Source of the DNA: Thauera carbonicopians
Lineage (GTDB): Bacteria > Pseudomonadota > Gammaproteobacteria > Burkholderiales > Rhodocyclaceae
Assembly: GCF_025699485.1 (NCBI RefSeq)
Contig: NZ_JANUXN010000003.1
Span: forward strand, 434,001-498,000
DNA length: 64,000 nt
Direction of reading: 5' to 3'
How positions within the stretch are numbered: the first letter of the stretch is position 1; each line of letters starts with the position of its first letter. The position numbers and the translations under genes are program-made. The notes under the pieces were generated by a model, which worked only from the letters and a program-made list of their open reading frames with translations, searched no databases and was not told where the DNA came from. Positions 47,741 to 56,809 of the stretch are shown here, one piece after another.

Positions 47741-49504
47741 ATGAGCGCCGATCCCAAAGCCCTGCTGACCGACCTGCTGAAAACCGCGCTGAAGAGCGTG
47801 GCACCGGATCACACCGACACCCCCATCCTGCTGGAGCGCCCGAAACAGGCGAGCCATGGCGACTTCGCCACCAATCTCGCGCTGCAGCTCGCCAAGCCGC
47901 TGAAGCGCAACCCGCGCGATCTGGCGGCGATGCTGCTGGCCGAACTGCCGGCGTCGAAGCTGGTGGCCAAGGCCGAAGTGGCGGGCGCGGGCTTCATCAA
48001 CTTCACCCTCGCCGCCGATGCCAAGACCGCGGTCGTCGCCGACGTGCTGGCCAGGGGCGCGGACTTCGGCCGCGGCGCGGCCAAGGGCGTGAAGGTGCAG
48101 GTGGAGTTCGTCTCCGCCAACCCGACCGGGCCGCTGCACGTCGGCCACGGCCGCGGCGCGGCCTACGGCGCCTCGCTGTCGGACGTGCTGGCCTTCGCCG
48201 GCTTCGACGTCACGCGCGAGTACTACGTCAATGACGCCGGCCGCCAGATGGACATCCTGGCGCTGTCGACCTGGCTGCGCTACCTGGCGCTGTTCGGCAT
48301 CGAGGTCGCCTTTCCGCCCAATGCCTACCAGGGCGACTACGTCACCGAAATGGGCCGCGACATGCGCGATGCCCATCAGGACCGTTTTGCCCGCGTGAGC
48401 GCCGAACAGGTGCTGGCCGGCACGCCGGGCCTGCCACCCGCCGAGCGTAACGACGACGACGCCAAGCAGCAGCGCGAGGAGCACCTCGACGCGCTGATCG
48501 CCAATGCCAAGCGCCTGCTCGGCGACGACTACGCCTGGGTGCATGGCTTCGCGCTGAACGAACAGCTCGGCGATGGCCGCGACGACCTCGGCGAGTTCGG
48601 CGTGCGCTTCGACAAGTGGTTCTCCGAGCAGAGCCTGTTCGACACCGGCCTGGTCGAGCGCGCCGTCGAGCAGCTCGAGAAGCAGGGCCACATCTACGTC
48701 CAGGACGGCGCCAAGTGGTTCCGCTCCAGCGCCTTCGGCGACGAGAAGGACCGCGTCGTGCAGCGCGAGAACGGGCTATACACCTATTTCGCCTCCGACA
48801 TCGCCTACCACTTCAACAAGTACGAGCGCGGCTTCGACCGCATCATCGACATCTGGGGCGCCGACCATCACGGCTACATCCCGCGCGTGAAGGGCGCCAT
48901 CGCCGCGCTCGGCCTGCCGCCGGAAAAGCTGGAAGTCGCGCTGGTGCAGTTCGCGGTGCTGTACCGCAACGGCCAGAAAACCTCGATGTCGACCCGCTCG
49001 GGCGAGTTCGTCACCTTGCGCGAGCTGCGCCAGGAAGTCGGCAACGACGCCTGCCGCTTTTTCTACGTGCTGCGCAAGTCGGACCAGCATCTGGACTTCG
49101 ACCTCGACCTGGCCAAGAGCCAGAGCAACGAGAACCCGGTCTATTACGTGCAGTACGCCCACGCCCGCGTGTGCTCGGTGCTGAACCAATGGGGCGGCGA
49201 AGCGTCCGAGCTGGCAGGTGCCGACCTCGGCCTGCTGCAGCACGAACGCGAGCTGGCGCTGTGCGCGCGCCTGGCGGCTTTCCCCGAACTGGTGCAGAAC
49301 GCCGCAGCCGACCATGCGCCCCACCAGGTGGCTTTTTATCTGAAGGATCTCGCCGCCGATTTCCACAGCTGGTACAACGCCGAACGCATGCTGGTCGAGG
49401 ACGAGGCGCTCAAGCTCGCCCGCCTGGCGCTTGCCGGGGCGGTGCGCCAGGTGCTGGCCAGCGGCCTCGCGCTGCTCGGCGTGTCGGCGCCGGAATCGAT
49501 GTGA
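47741..49504 (+). CDS. argS: Arginyl-tRNA synthetase
   Basis: The 587-residue class I synthetase has the HIGH-type motif SANPTGPLHVGHGRGAAYG, the LVERAVEQLEKQG and FASDIAYHFNKYERGFD segments, GADHHGYIPRVK, and QKTSMSTRSG in place of KMSKS, a normal ArgRS variant. The C-terminal DALR domain includes VQYAHARVCSVLNQW. It is followed by the SPOR and dsbA genes, a common betaproteobacterial order. The ATG at 47741 gives the family N-terminus. Confidence 0.97.
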   Translation: MSADPKALLTDLLKTALKSVAPDHTDTPILLERPKQASHGDFATNLALQLAKPLKRNPRDLAAMLLAELPASKLVAKAEVAGAGFINFTLAADAKTAVVADVLARGADFGRGAAKGVKVQVEFVSANPTGPLHVGHGRGAAYGASLSDVLAFAGFDVTREYYVNDAGRQMDILALSTWLRYLALFGIEVAFPPNAYQGDYVTEMGRDMRDAHQDRFARVSAEQVLAGTPGLPPAERNDDDAKQQREEHLDALIANAKRLLGDDYAWVHGFALNEQLGDGRDDLGEFGVRFDKWFSEQSLFDTGLVERAVEQLEKQGHIYVQDGAKWFRSSAFGDEKDRVVQRENGLYTYFASDIAYHFNKYERGFDRIIDIWGADHHGYIPRVKGAIAALGLPPEKLEVALVQFAVLYRNGQKTSMSTRSGEFVTLRELRQEVGNDACRFFYVLRKSDQHLDFDLDLAKSQSNENPVYYVQYAHARVCSVLNQWGGEASELAGADLGLLQHERELALCARLAAFPELVQNAAADHAPHQVAFYLKDLAADFHSWYNAERMLVEDEALKLARLALAGAVRQVLASGLALLGVSAPESM

Positions 49505-49519
49505 GTTTCGGAGAGTTTC

Positions 49520-50149
49520 GTGAGTCGTGATCGCAAATCTGCCCGCAAGCCTGCGCGCGCACCGTCGCGCAGCGGCGGCAGCACCCTGATCGGCATCTTC
49601 ATCGGCCTGGTGTTCGGCGCGCTGATCGCCGCCGGCGCGGCCTGGTATTTCACCCGCGCCAATCCCTTCCAGTCGGCACCGACGGCTTCGCGCATGCCGC
49701 CCAGCGAGCGCCAGGCGCCGGCCGCACTGCCCGGCAAGCCGGGCGACCGCCCGGTGGCGAAGCAGGATTTCGAGTTCTACAAGATCCTGCCCGACGGCGA
49801 CAACGTGCCCGCCCCGGCCGAGCCGCCGGCGCGCCCGCAGCGACCGCCGGTGGTGAACGTGCCTGCGCAGCAGGCGCCGGCGCCGGTGCAGGAAGTGTCG
49901 GTGAAGCCGGCCGAGCGCCTGTACCTGCAGGTGGGTGCGTTTGAGAACCCGGGCGAGGCCGACAACCTGAAGGCGCGCCTGGCGCTGGCCGGCATCGAAG
50001 CCAGCGCCCAGCGCGCGCAACTGGCCGACGGCCGGGTCGTGCATCGGGTGCGTATCGGCCCGTTCTCGCGGCCCGAGGACATGAACCCGACCCGCGCGCG
50101 GCTGGCCGAAGCCGGCTTCAATGCCTCGGTGAGCCGCAGCGCACCGTGA
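49520..50149 (+). CDS. SPOR-domain membrane protein
   Basis: The 209-residue protein starts with GTG, has a basic N-terminus, one transmembrane segment (STLIGIFIGLVFGALIAAGAAWYF, about 21-44), a Pro-rich linker (about 50-125) and a C-terminal SPOR domain (about 133-206, YLQVGAFENPGEADNLKARLALAGIEA) that binds denuded peptidoglycan. It follows argS by 15 bases. Confidence 0.9.
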   Translation: MSRDRKSARKPARAPSRSGGSTLIGIFIGLVFGALIAAGAAWYFTRANPFQSAPTASRMPPSERQAPAALPGKPGDRPVAKQDFEFYKILPDGDNVPAPAEPPARPQRPPVVNVPAQQAPAPVQEVSVKPAERLYLQVGAFENPGEADNLKARLALAGIEASAQRAQLADGRVVHRVRIGPFSRPEDMNPTRARLAEAGFNASVSRSAP

Positions 50150-50231
50150 TGCCCGATACTTTCCGGATCGCCGGGAACGCGAAGGCGTTGCCGGCGTCTG
50201 AAGGCCGTTATCGAACTTGGAGTGAGCCTGA

Positions 50232-50867
50232 ATGAACCGCCGTGATGTCCTGAAGCAGCTTGCCGCCGTATCCGCAGCCCTGCCGCTCGCCAATCTCGCC
50301 TGGGCCAAGGATCCGTTCGTGGTCCTGAATCCAGCTCAGCCGACCGACGATCCGTCGAAGATCGAGATCATCGAGTTCTTCCACTACGGCTGCCCGCACT
50401 GCCGCGACTTCGACCCGCTGGTCGCGGCCTGGAGCAGGAAGCTGCCGGCGGATGTCAGCTTCCGCCACGTGCCGGCGATCTGGAACAACCCGCAGCTCGC
50501 CGCGCTGGCGCGGCTGTTCTACGCCGCCGAAGCTTCGGGCGACCTGAAGACGCTGCATGAAAAGGTGTTCGTCGCGGTCCAGGACGAGCGCCGGCCGCTG
50601 CATACCGAGGACGGCGTGCGCGAGTGGATCGACGGCAAGGTGGCCGATCCGGCCAAGTTCATGGAGGCCTACAAGTCCTTCGGCGTCAATTCCAAGCTGC
50701 AGCGGGCCGATCAGCTCGCGCGCGCGATGAAGATCCAGGGCGTGCCGACGGTGGCCGTCGATGGCCGCTTCCTGACCTCGGCCTCGATGGCGGGCAGCCA
50801 CGACGGCGCGCTGCAGGTCGTCGACCAACTGGTCGAGCGGATCCGCAAGGAGCGCGGCGGGAAATGA
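50232..50867 (+). CDS. dsbA: Thiol:disulfide interchange protein DsbA
   Basis: The 211-residue periplasmic oxidase has a signal peptide (MNRRDVLKQLAAVSAALPLANLAWA) and the thioredoxin-like active site FFHYGCPHCRDF (CPHC), with the cis-Pro in QGVPTVAV. It puts disulfides into exported proteins. An ATGA overlap with the PilZ gene links the two. Confidence 0.95.
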   Translation: MNRRDVLKQLAAVSAALPLANLAWAKDPFVVLNPAQPTDDPSKIEIIEFFHYGCPHCRDFDPLVAAWSRKLPADVSFRHVPAIWNNPQLAALARLFYAAEASGDLKTLHEKVFVAVQDERRPLHTEDGVREWIDGKVADPAKFMEAYKSFGVNSKLQRADQLARAMKIQGVPTVAVDGRFLTSASMAGSHDGALQVVDQLVERIRKERGGK

Positions 50868-51298
50868 GCGAGACGCGCGCCGCGCCAGTGCCGTCCCGGG
50901 TTGACGAGGCTCCGGCCGAGCGCCGGGGCTGCCAGCGCTTCGTCGCCCGGCGCCGGGGCGAGCCCTGCTTCTGGGTGGTGATGGACGGGGTGCGCATCCC
51001 GCTCAACGACCTGTCCGCCGACGGTTTCTCGTATCCGTCGGCAACGCCGCCTGCCAGCGGCGAGGCATTCGATTTCGTGCTGCAACGCGAGGGCGTGCCG
51101 GACGAAATCCGCGGCCGCGCCGTGGTCGTGAACTTCCTCGCGGCGTCGGCGCAGGCCGGTTGTTCCTTCGCCAGTCTCGACGGCGATGGCGCCGAGCGCC
51201 TGCGCGACTGGCTGATCGCCCACGTGCTGATGACCGCGACGGTCCGCATCACCGAAAAGGATGCGGCCGCGATCGTGTCGGGGCCGTCGCTGATCTAG
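50864..51298 (+). CDS. PilZ-domain protein
   Basis: The 144-residue product has the cyclic-di-GMP-binding residues of a PilZ domain: RRGCQRFVARR near residues 20-30 and DLSADGFS near 50-57. A second face has a beta-barrel-like pattern. It probably binds c-di-GMP and controls an unknown partner. It starts inside the dsbA stop region (overlap of four bases). Confidence 0.85.
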   Translation: MSETRAAPVPSRVDEAPAERRGCQRFVARRRGEPCFWVVMDGVRIPLNDLSADGFSYPSATPPASGEAFDFVLQREGVPDEIRGRAVVVNFLAASAQAGCSFASLDGDGAERLRDWLIAHVLMTATVRITEKDAAAIVSGPSLI

Positions 51299-51309
51299 GC
51301 GGGGCAGGA

Positions 51310-52125
51310 GTGGCCACTTGCCGGACCAACATCGACGCCCTCGGCCATGCGCACCCGCCGGCAGGGCCCGATGCCCGCATCGTCTCGCTGGTGCCGTCGC
51401 TGACGGAGCTGATCTTCGAACTGGGCCTGGGGGAGCGGCTGGTGGGCCGCACCGGCTTCTGCATCCATCCCCGCGAGGCCCTGCGTGCGGTGCCCAAGGT
51501 CGGCGGCACCAAGGACGTGAAGCTCGACGTGCTGAAGGCGCTCGCGCCGACGCACCTGATCGTCAATATCGACGAGAACCGCAAGGAAACGGTCGATGAG
51601 CTGGCGGCATTCGTGCCGCATGTGATCGTCACGCATCCGTGCACGCCGGCCGACAATCTTCAGCTCTACCGCCTGTTCGGCGGCGTGTTCGACCGCGACG
51701 CCGAGGCGGCAAGGCTGTGCACGGCACTGCAGGCCGCGCTGGACGATGCCGCCGCGCTGCGTGCAAGCCTGGCCGAAGAGGCGGTGCTGTACCTGATCTG
51801 GCGGCAGCCGTGGATGACGGTGGCGCGCGACACCTATATCGCGGCGATGCTCGAGACGGTCGGCTGGCGCAGCTTGCCGGAGGAGGCGCAGAAACGCTAT
51901 CCGGAGTTCGAGTGGGCGCTGGCGGAGCAGGCTGCGCGGGTCTTCCTGTCGTCCGAGCCCTACCACTTCAACGACAGCCATCTGGCGGAAGTCGAGGCGC
52001 TCGGCAAGCGCCCCGCGACGCTGATCGATGGTGAGATGGTGTCCTGGTACGGCAACCGGGCGGTCGCCGGGCTGCGCTACCTGATCGCGCTGCGCCGTCG
52101 GCTGGCCGGCCTGGCGACCGACTAG
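51310..52125 (+). CDS. BtuF-like helical-backbone metal receptor
   Basis: The 271-residue product from a GTG start resembles periplasmic substrate-binding proteins of cobalamin or ferric-siderophore transporters: RIVSLVPSLTELIFELGLGERLVGRTGFCIHP, LKALAPTHLIVNIDENRKETVDELAAFVPHVIVTHPCTPADN, and VGWRSLPEEAQKRYPEFEW. No signal peptide is visible at this start. The family symbol is withheld because no transporter genes are adjacent. It ends against the PIN gene with a four-base overlap of the converging ends. Confidence 0.8.
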   Translation: MATCRTNIDALGHAHPPAGPDARIVSLVPSLTELIFELGLGERLVGRTGFCIHPREALRAVPKVGGTKDVKLDVLKALAPTHLIVNIDENRKETVDELAAFVPHVIVTHPCTPADNLQLYRLFGGVFDRDAEAARLCTALQAALDDAAALRASLAEEAVLYLIWRQPWMTVARDTYIAAMLETVGWRSLPEEAQKRYPEFEWALAEQAARVFLSSEPYHFNDSHLAEVEALGKRPATLIDGEMVSWYGNRAVAGLRYLIALRRRLAGLATD

Positions 52126-52580
52126 CGTTCCGGTGGCGCTGCCGGGGCGAGCGTTTCGGCGATGAAGCGCTCGGGTGTCGTCACCCGGGAGCGGCCGCGC
52201 AGCAGGCTGTGCCGGCCGGCCCGGAGCAGCAGCTTGTCGCGCGTAAGCAGGTGGCTGGCGCCGGCGTCGAAGGCGATTTCGAGGAATTTCTGGTCGTCGC
52301 CGTCGCGGCAGACGGGGAGCGCGCGCGCTTCGCCTGCGGCCGTTTCCGGCAGGATCTCGACCCGGCTGCGATAGTCCGCCAGCAGCGCATGCTGCGCATC
52401 CTCGCCGAGCCTGAACTGGGAATAGGCGAGCACGTGTCGCAACTCGGTCAGCGCGTCCTCGCGCGACACGAGCGTGCAGGCGCCGCCTTCGATCCAGTCA
52501 CGCAGCGAAGCGAGGCGGGGATCACGGAACATCCACAGCGCGAGGATGGTATTGGTATCGAGGACGAGCCGGGGGGGCAT
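52122..52580 (-). CDS. PIN-domain putative toxin
   Basis: The 152-residue protein is of the COG1569 PIN family. The acidic site residues are in VLDTNTILAL, EDALTELRHVL and CRDGDDQKFLEIAFDAGASHLLTRDKLLL. These proteins are Mg-dependent ribonucleases, usually paired with an antitoxin. No antitoxin gene is seen on either side (75 bases lie upstream before the phaC terminator region), so it is orphan or its partner is elsewhere. Confidence 0.85.
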   Translation of the reverse strand: MPPRLVLDTNTILALWMFRDPRLASLRDWIEGGACTLVSREDALTELRHVLAYSQFRLGEDAQHALLADYRSRVEILPETAAGEARALPVCRDGDDQKFLEIAFDAGASHLLTRDKLLLRAGRHSLLRGRSRVTTPERFIAETLAPAAPPER

Positions 52581-52601
52581 GGAAGGCGTGGGGGCGGCGG
52601 C

Positions 52602-52632
52602 AACAAAAACGGGGAGGGTCGCCCCTCCCCGC
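52602..52632 (-). terminator. Terminator after phaC
   Basis: GGGGAGGG (52611-52618) pairs with CCCTCCCC (52623-52630) around a 4-base loop. On the minus strand it is followed by GTTTTTG, so it ends leftward phaC transcription. Confidence 0.8.
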
Positions 52633-52656
52633 TTGCTTCCGGCTGCTTTGCTGCGA

Positions 52657-54483
52657 TCAGGCCGCTTGCGTGGCGTCGATGCGCATCTTGACGAAGGAGC
52701 CCGGTGCGTCTTCCAGCACCTTCAGCTTGCCCTTGGCGGGGTCGCGCGGCTCGGCCTGCTCGCTGTCGATGGCGGTCAGCCAGGCCTGCCAGTCGGTCCA
52801 CCACGAACCCGGGTGCTGCTGCGCGCCGGCCAGCCAGTCGTCGGCGTTGCCGGGCAGCTTGGCGGCCGGATTGATCCAGTAGCCGTATTTGTTGGCCGCC
52901 GGCGGGTTGACGATGCCGGCGATGTGGCCCGAGCCACCCAGTACGAAGCGGACCGGGCCGCCGAAGTTGCGCGCACCCATGTAGGTGCTCTTCCACGGCG
53001 CGATGTGGTCTTCGATGGTCGAGATGAAGTAGCAGGGCGTCTTGATCTTGCCGAGGTCGATCGGCACGCCGTCGACGCTGATGCCGCCCGGCTCGACGAG
53101 GCGGTTTTCCATGTACAGCTTGCGCAGGTAGAAGCTGTGCATCTTGGCCGGCATGCGGGTGGAGTCCGAGTTCCAGTACAGCAGGTCGAACGGGAACGGG
53201 TCCTTGCCGAGCAGGTAGTTGTTGACCACGAAGGACCAGATCAGGTCGTTGGCGCGCAGCATGTTGAAGGTGCCGGCCATTTCCGAGCCTTCCAGGTAGC
53301 CGCGTTCGAACATCTTCTTCTCGAGGCTGGAGATCTGGCCTTCGTCGATGAAGACACCGAGTTCGCCCGGATCGGAGAAGTCGGTCATGGTGGTGAAGAA
53401 GGTCGCGGCCGAGATCCGGCTGGACTGCTTCTTGGCGGCCAGGTAGGCCAGCGTGGTGGCGAGCAGGGTGCCGCCCAGGCAGTAGCCGGCGGCGTTGACC
53501 GACTTCTCGCCGGTCTGCTGCTCGATGGCGTCGAGCGCGGCGAGCGTGCCTTCGAGCAGGTAGGAATCGAACAGCTTGTCCACATGGCGCTCGTCCGGGT
53601 TCACCCACGAGATGACGAACACGGTGTGGCCCTGGTCGACACACCACTTGATGTAGGAGTTCTTCTCGCGCAGGTCGAGGATGTAGAACTTGTTGATCCA
53701 GGGCGGCACGATCAGCAGCGGCTTCTTCAGCACCTTGTCGGTGCTAGGCGTGTACTGGACCAGCTGCATCATGTCGGTCTGGAACACGACCTTGCCCGGC
53801 GTCGTGGCGACGTTCTTGCCCAGCTCGAAGGCCGTGGTGTCGGTCATCTTGACGCGCAACTGGCCGCCGCCGTCCTCGACGTCGCGCAGCAGGTTGTTCA
53901 GGCCCTTCAGCAGGTTCTGGCCGCCGCTCTTGACGGTTTCGCGGAAGACTTCGGGGTTGGTGACGGCGAAGTTCGACGGCGACAGCGCGTCGATGTACTG
54001 GCGGGTGTAGAAGTTGACCTTCTTCTGGGTCTGCTCGTCCAGGCCGTCGACGCAGCACACGGTGTCATGGATGTGGCGGGCGGCGATCAGGTAGGACTGC
54101 TTGATGAAGTCGAACAGGAAGTGCTGCTCCCATTCCTCGTCCTTGAAGCGCTTGTCGGTCTTCTCGGGGGCGGCGATCGGCGAGGCGTTGAGGCCGGCGA
54201 AGCGCATCATCGAGTGCTGCCACAGCGAGAAGTAGTCCCACACCAGGTTCATCTGGGCCTGGGCGAGCTTGTACGGGTTCGACAGCAGCTTGGCCATCAT
54301 GTCCATGAAGGCCTGGGCGATGCCCAGTTCGTCGGCGGGGGCGGTGATGCCCTTCTTCAACTGGCGGTTCACGTGATCGCTGATCAGGTGCGAGGCACGG
54401 CGGGCAACGTCGGCGTAGGTCTTGGCGACCTCCTGCGGATCGGGCAATTCGGCGCGAGGGGTTTCGGTGGAAGGTGCAGCCAT
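52657..54483 (-). CDS. phaC: Class I poly(3-hydroxyalkanoate) synthase
   Basis: The 608-residue enzyme polymerises 3-hydroxyacyl-CoA into storage granules. The catalytic Cys (about residue 335) is in AAGYCLGGTLLA, the Asp in STIEDHIAPW and the His in GGSGHIAGIVNPP. The N-terminal third includes the class I region with NPYKLAQAQMNLVWDYFSLWQ. Length is normal for class I. The enzyme acts at the granule surface; no phaA, phaB or phasin gene is in the window, though a thiolase is encoded at 57990-59201. Confidence 0.96.
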   Translation of the reverse strand: MAAPSTETPRAELPDPQEVAKTYADVARRASHLISDHVNRQLKKGITAPADELGIAQAFMDMMAKLLSNPYKLAQAQMNLVWDYFSLWQHSMMRFAGLNASPIAAPEKTDKRFKDEEWEQHFLFDFIKQSYLIAARHIHDTVCCVDGLDEQTQKKVNFYTRQYIDALSPSNFAVTNPEVFRETVKSGGQNLLKGLNNLLRDVEDGGGQLRVKMTDTTAFELGKNVATTPGKVVFQTDMMQLVQYTPSTDKVLKKPLLIVPPWINKFYILDLREKNSYIKWCVDQGHTVFVISWVNPDERHVDKLFDSYLLEGTLAALDAIEQQTGEKSVNAAGYCLGGTLLATTLAYLAAKKQSSRISAATFFTTMTDFSDPGELGVFIDEGQISSLEKKMFERGYLEGSEMAGTFNMLRANDLIWSFVVNNYLLGKDPFPFDLLYWNSDSTRMPAKMHSFYLRKLYMENRLVEPGGISVDGVPIDLGKIKTPCYFISTIEDHIAPWKSTYMGARNFGGPVRFVLGGSGHIAGIVNPPAANKYGYWINPAAKLPGNADDWLAGAQQHPGSWWTDWQAWLTAIDSEQAEPRDPAKGKLKVLEDAPGSFVKMRIDATQAA

Positions 54484-54534
54484 CTTAGTTTGAACTCCTG
54501 GTTGGCGACCGGAATGTCTCTCCGGCTGGTTTCT

Positions 54535-55557
54535 TCATTGTTTGCTGTCGATGAAACGGATCAGGCCGTCCGCGCCGACTTCCCGGCGGAGCTCTCCCCG
54601 CTCCTCCAGGTAGTTGAGGTGGGCAATGGCCTCCCCCATGGCGAACATGACCTGATGGGTGTCCAGCTCGCGCGGAAACAGTGTCGTCAGCACTTCGCCC
54701 GCCGTTCGTGCGCTGCGGCACTCGGCCTGCAGTGCTGCGCAGCGCTCACGGTGGTGGGCGACGAGTTGCTCCACTCTTGACCGGATACCCTTGAAAGGCC
54801 TGCCGTGCGATGGTAGCACGAGCGTGTCATCGGGCAAGTTGCAAAGTTCCTGAATCGAGTCGAGAAAATAGCCGAGGGCGTCGTCATGCGGCGTTGCAGC
54901 ATGGACGCTGACGTTGGTCGAGATGCGCGGCAGCAGCATGTCGCCGGAGATGAGCACGCCGAGCTCGGCGCAGTACAGGCTGGCGTGCTCGGGAGCGTGG
55001 CCGTAGCCGACGATGACGCGCCATTCCCGGCCGTCGATCGGTAGGATGCTGCCGTGGCGCAGGCGCTCGTAGCGCGAAGGCAATTCGGGGATGCCGCGGC
55101 GGTAGGCGTTGCCGCGCGTTGCCAGGGCCGTCGCCGGGGCATCGTCGAGGCCGTGGGCGCGGAACTGGGCCACCATGTCCTGCACGTTGTATCCCGGCAA
55201 CTGGTGCCAGATGGCGTGGCCGAGGAGATACTCCCCCAGCGTCATGTGTATGCTGGCGCCATTGCGCGCGGCCAGCCAGGTCGCCAGGCCGACGTGATCC
55301 GGATGGTGATGGGTGACGACGACGCGCGTGACCGGGCGCGGATCGGCATCGAGCACGGCGGTCCAGGCCTGACGCGTGTCGTCCGAGCCGTAGCCGCAGT
55401 CGACGATCACGCGTTCGTCGCCGTCGTCCAGCAGCCACAGGTTGATGTGGTCGAGCGCAAAGGGCAAGGGCATTCGCACCCAGTGCACGCCGGGGGCGAC
55501 TTCGGTGGCATGGGTGGCGGCAGGGAGGTCGGGAAAGGGGTAGTGCAGTGGGGACAT
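54535..55557 (-). CDS. MBL-fold metallohydrolase
   Basis: The 340-residue protein has the metallo-beta-lactamase metal motif THHHPDHVG (about 85-93), CGYGSDDT near the N-terminus, GYGHAPEHASLY, and ISGDMLLP and LPSHGRPF, typical of glyoxalase II-like hydrolases. The substrate is unknown. The ATG at 55557 has AGGAAGA six bases upstream; an in-frame ATG at 55617 is possible. It is divergent from the MerR gene across an AT-rich gap. Confidence 0.87.
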   Translation of the reverse strand: MSPLHYPFPDLPAATHATEVAPGVHWVRMPLPFALDHINLWLLDDGDERVIVDCGYGSDDTRQAWTAVLDADPRPVTRVVVTHHHPDHVGLATWLAARNGASIHMTLGEYLLGHAIWHQLPGYNVQDMVAQFRAHGLDDAPATALATRGNAYRRGIPELPSRYERLRHGSILPIDGREWRVIVGYGHAPEHASLYCAELGVLISGDMLLPRISTNVSVHAATPHDDALGYFLDSIQELCNLPDDTLVLPSHGRPFKGIRSRVEQLVAHHRERCAALQAECRSARTAGEVLTTLFPRELDTHQVMFAMGEAIAHLNYLEERGELRREVGADGLIRFIDSKQ

Positions 55558-55650
55558 CGGTCTGTCTTCCTGTTGGGCTCGTGCTTTAGCGGCTTGCGGC
55601 GGCCTGGCGTTGCTCAAACTGCCGAAATCTGCTTAACTTTCGCTGTTTTG

Positions 55651-55656
55651 TATAAT
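55651..55656 (+). promoter_or_regulatory. AT-rich divergent promoter region with TATAAT
   Basis: The gap between the MBL gene (minus) and the MerR gene (plus), 55558-55729, contains an AT-rich block with TATAAT on the plus strand. Promoters for both genes probably lie here; a -35 is not convincing. Confidence 0.4.
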
Positions 55657-55729
55657 TTTTTGTTTATAAAACAATATCTTGCTGTTTGTGCCGCGCCTCA
55701 TGCGGTGTCAGCGGCCACCCGGACGACCC

Positions 55730-56194
55730 ATGGGCGACGAACAAACCTACACCATCACCGAGCTCGCACGCGAATTCGACATCACACCCCGCGCGATTCG
55801 CTTCTACGAAGACCAGGGCTTGCTGACCCCGGCCCGCGCCGGGCGTGCCCGCATCTACACCAAGGCCGATCGCACCCGCCTCAAGCTCACGCTGCGCGGC
55901 AAGCGCCTGGGCCTGTCGCTTGCCGAGATCCGCGAACTGCTCGACATGTACGGCGGCGTGCACAATTCCGCTTCGCAGCTCGAACTCTTTCTCGACGTGC
56001 TGAAGGAGCGCCGTGCGGCGCTGGAACAGCAGCGGCTCGACATCGAGGCGGTGCTGCTCGAGATCGACATGCTCGAACAGCAATGCCATGCCCTGCTCGG
56101 CCACAATGCCGCAGGTGCCGCGGCGGCAAGGGCGAAGCTGGTTAGGCACATCGACGGTGTCGGTACTGGCGGTGTCGGTGCCGATGCCGACTGA
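55730..56194 (+). CDS. MerR-family regulator (LiuR-like)
   Basis: The 154-residue protein has the MerR winged-helix head (ITELAREFDITPRAIRFYEDQGLLTPARAGRARIYTKADRTRLKLTLRGKRLGLSLAEIRELLDMY) and a coiled coil, as in LiuR-type regulators of acyl-CoA and branched-chain amino acid catabolism. The start at 55730 gives the standard N-terminus. A palindromic site at 56231-56250, between this gene and the thioesterase gene, is a likely operator. Confidence 0.85.
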   Translation: MGDEQTYTITELAREFDITPRAIRFYEDQGLLTPARAGRARIYTKADRTRLKLTLRGKRLGLSLAEIRELLDMYGGVHNSASQLELFLDVLKERRAALEQQRLDIEAVLLEIDMLEQQCHALLGHNAAGAAAARAKLVRHIDGVGTGGVGADAD

Positions 56195-56230
56195 GTGGTA
56201 TGCCGCGCTTCCGCTCCATCGGGTTTAATA

Positions 56231-56250
56231 TTACGTTGACGTAAACGTAA
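56231..56250. promoter_or_regulatory. LiuR-type candidate operator
   Basis: TTACGTTGACGTAAACGTAA has repeated ACGT cores with partial dyad symmetry and resembles the TTGACGTAAACGTAA sites I associate with LiuR-type MerR regulators. TTGACG (56236-56241) within it could be a -35; MerR promoters have long spacers. Confidence 0.55.
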
Positions 56251-56301
56251 AAACAAAGAAAATACGCGCCGGAACACAAGAGCCCTGCCAAGGAGACCGC
56301 C

Positions 56302-56784
56302 ATGCGCCCGGAAATGCCGCAGTTTCAGCCCAAGGACCCCGGCTACGCCGCCCGCGTGCGGGCGAGTTTCGAGCTGCAGCAGGCCATGGCCCTGATCGGT
56401 GCGCAACTGGCGGTGATCGAGCCGGGCTATACCGAGATCCACCTGCCCAGCAAGCCGGAAATCACCCAGCAGCACGGCTACATCCACGGCGGCGTGGTCG
56501 GCATGATCGCGGATTCCGCTGCCGGCTATGCGGCCAACACGCTCACGCCCGCCGACACCAGCGTGCTGACGGTGGAGTACAAGCTCAACCTCGTCGCCCC
56601 TGCCGACGGCCAGCGCCTGGTGGCGCGCGGCGAAGTCATCAAGCCCGGCCGCACGCTGATCATCACCAAGGCCGAAGTGTTCGCGATCCGCGACGAGCGC
56701 TGGACGCTGTGCGCGATCATGCAGCAGACCATCATGGCCATGCAGGGCAAGAACGAGCGCCAGGGTCGAGGGTCCGAAGACTGA
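56302..56784 (+). CDS. PaaI-family hotdog thioesterase
   Basis: The 160-residue protein is a hotdog-fold acyl-CoA thioesterase with the HGYIHGGVVGMIADSAAGYAANTL active-site region and TVEYKLNLVAPADGQRLVARGEVIKPGRTLIITKAEVF. It would release CoA from acyl or phenylacetyl-like thioesters. The ATG follows AAGGAGA. It is the first gene after the candidate LiuR site and probably shares a transcript with the next genes (25-base gap). Confidence 0.88.
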   Translation: MRPEMPQFQPKDPGYAARVRASFELQQAMALIGAQLAVIEPGYTEIHLPSKPEITQQHGYIHGGVVGMIADSAAGYAANTLTPADTSVLTVEYKLNLVAPADGQRLVARGEVIKPGRTLIITKAEVFAIRDERWTLCAIMQQTIMAMQGKNERQGRGSED

Positions 56785-56809
56785 TGCCACCACGACCCGA
56801 GGAACTCAC

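Noticed and set aside
48970-49010. Missing KMSKS in argS taken as a defect
   Set aside because: ArgRS enzymes commonly have a variant of this motif; the STRSG version is normal.
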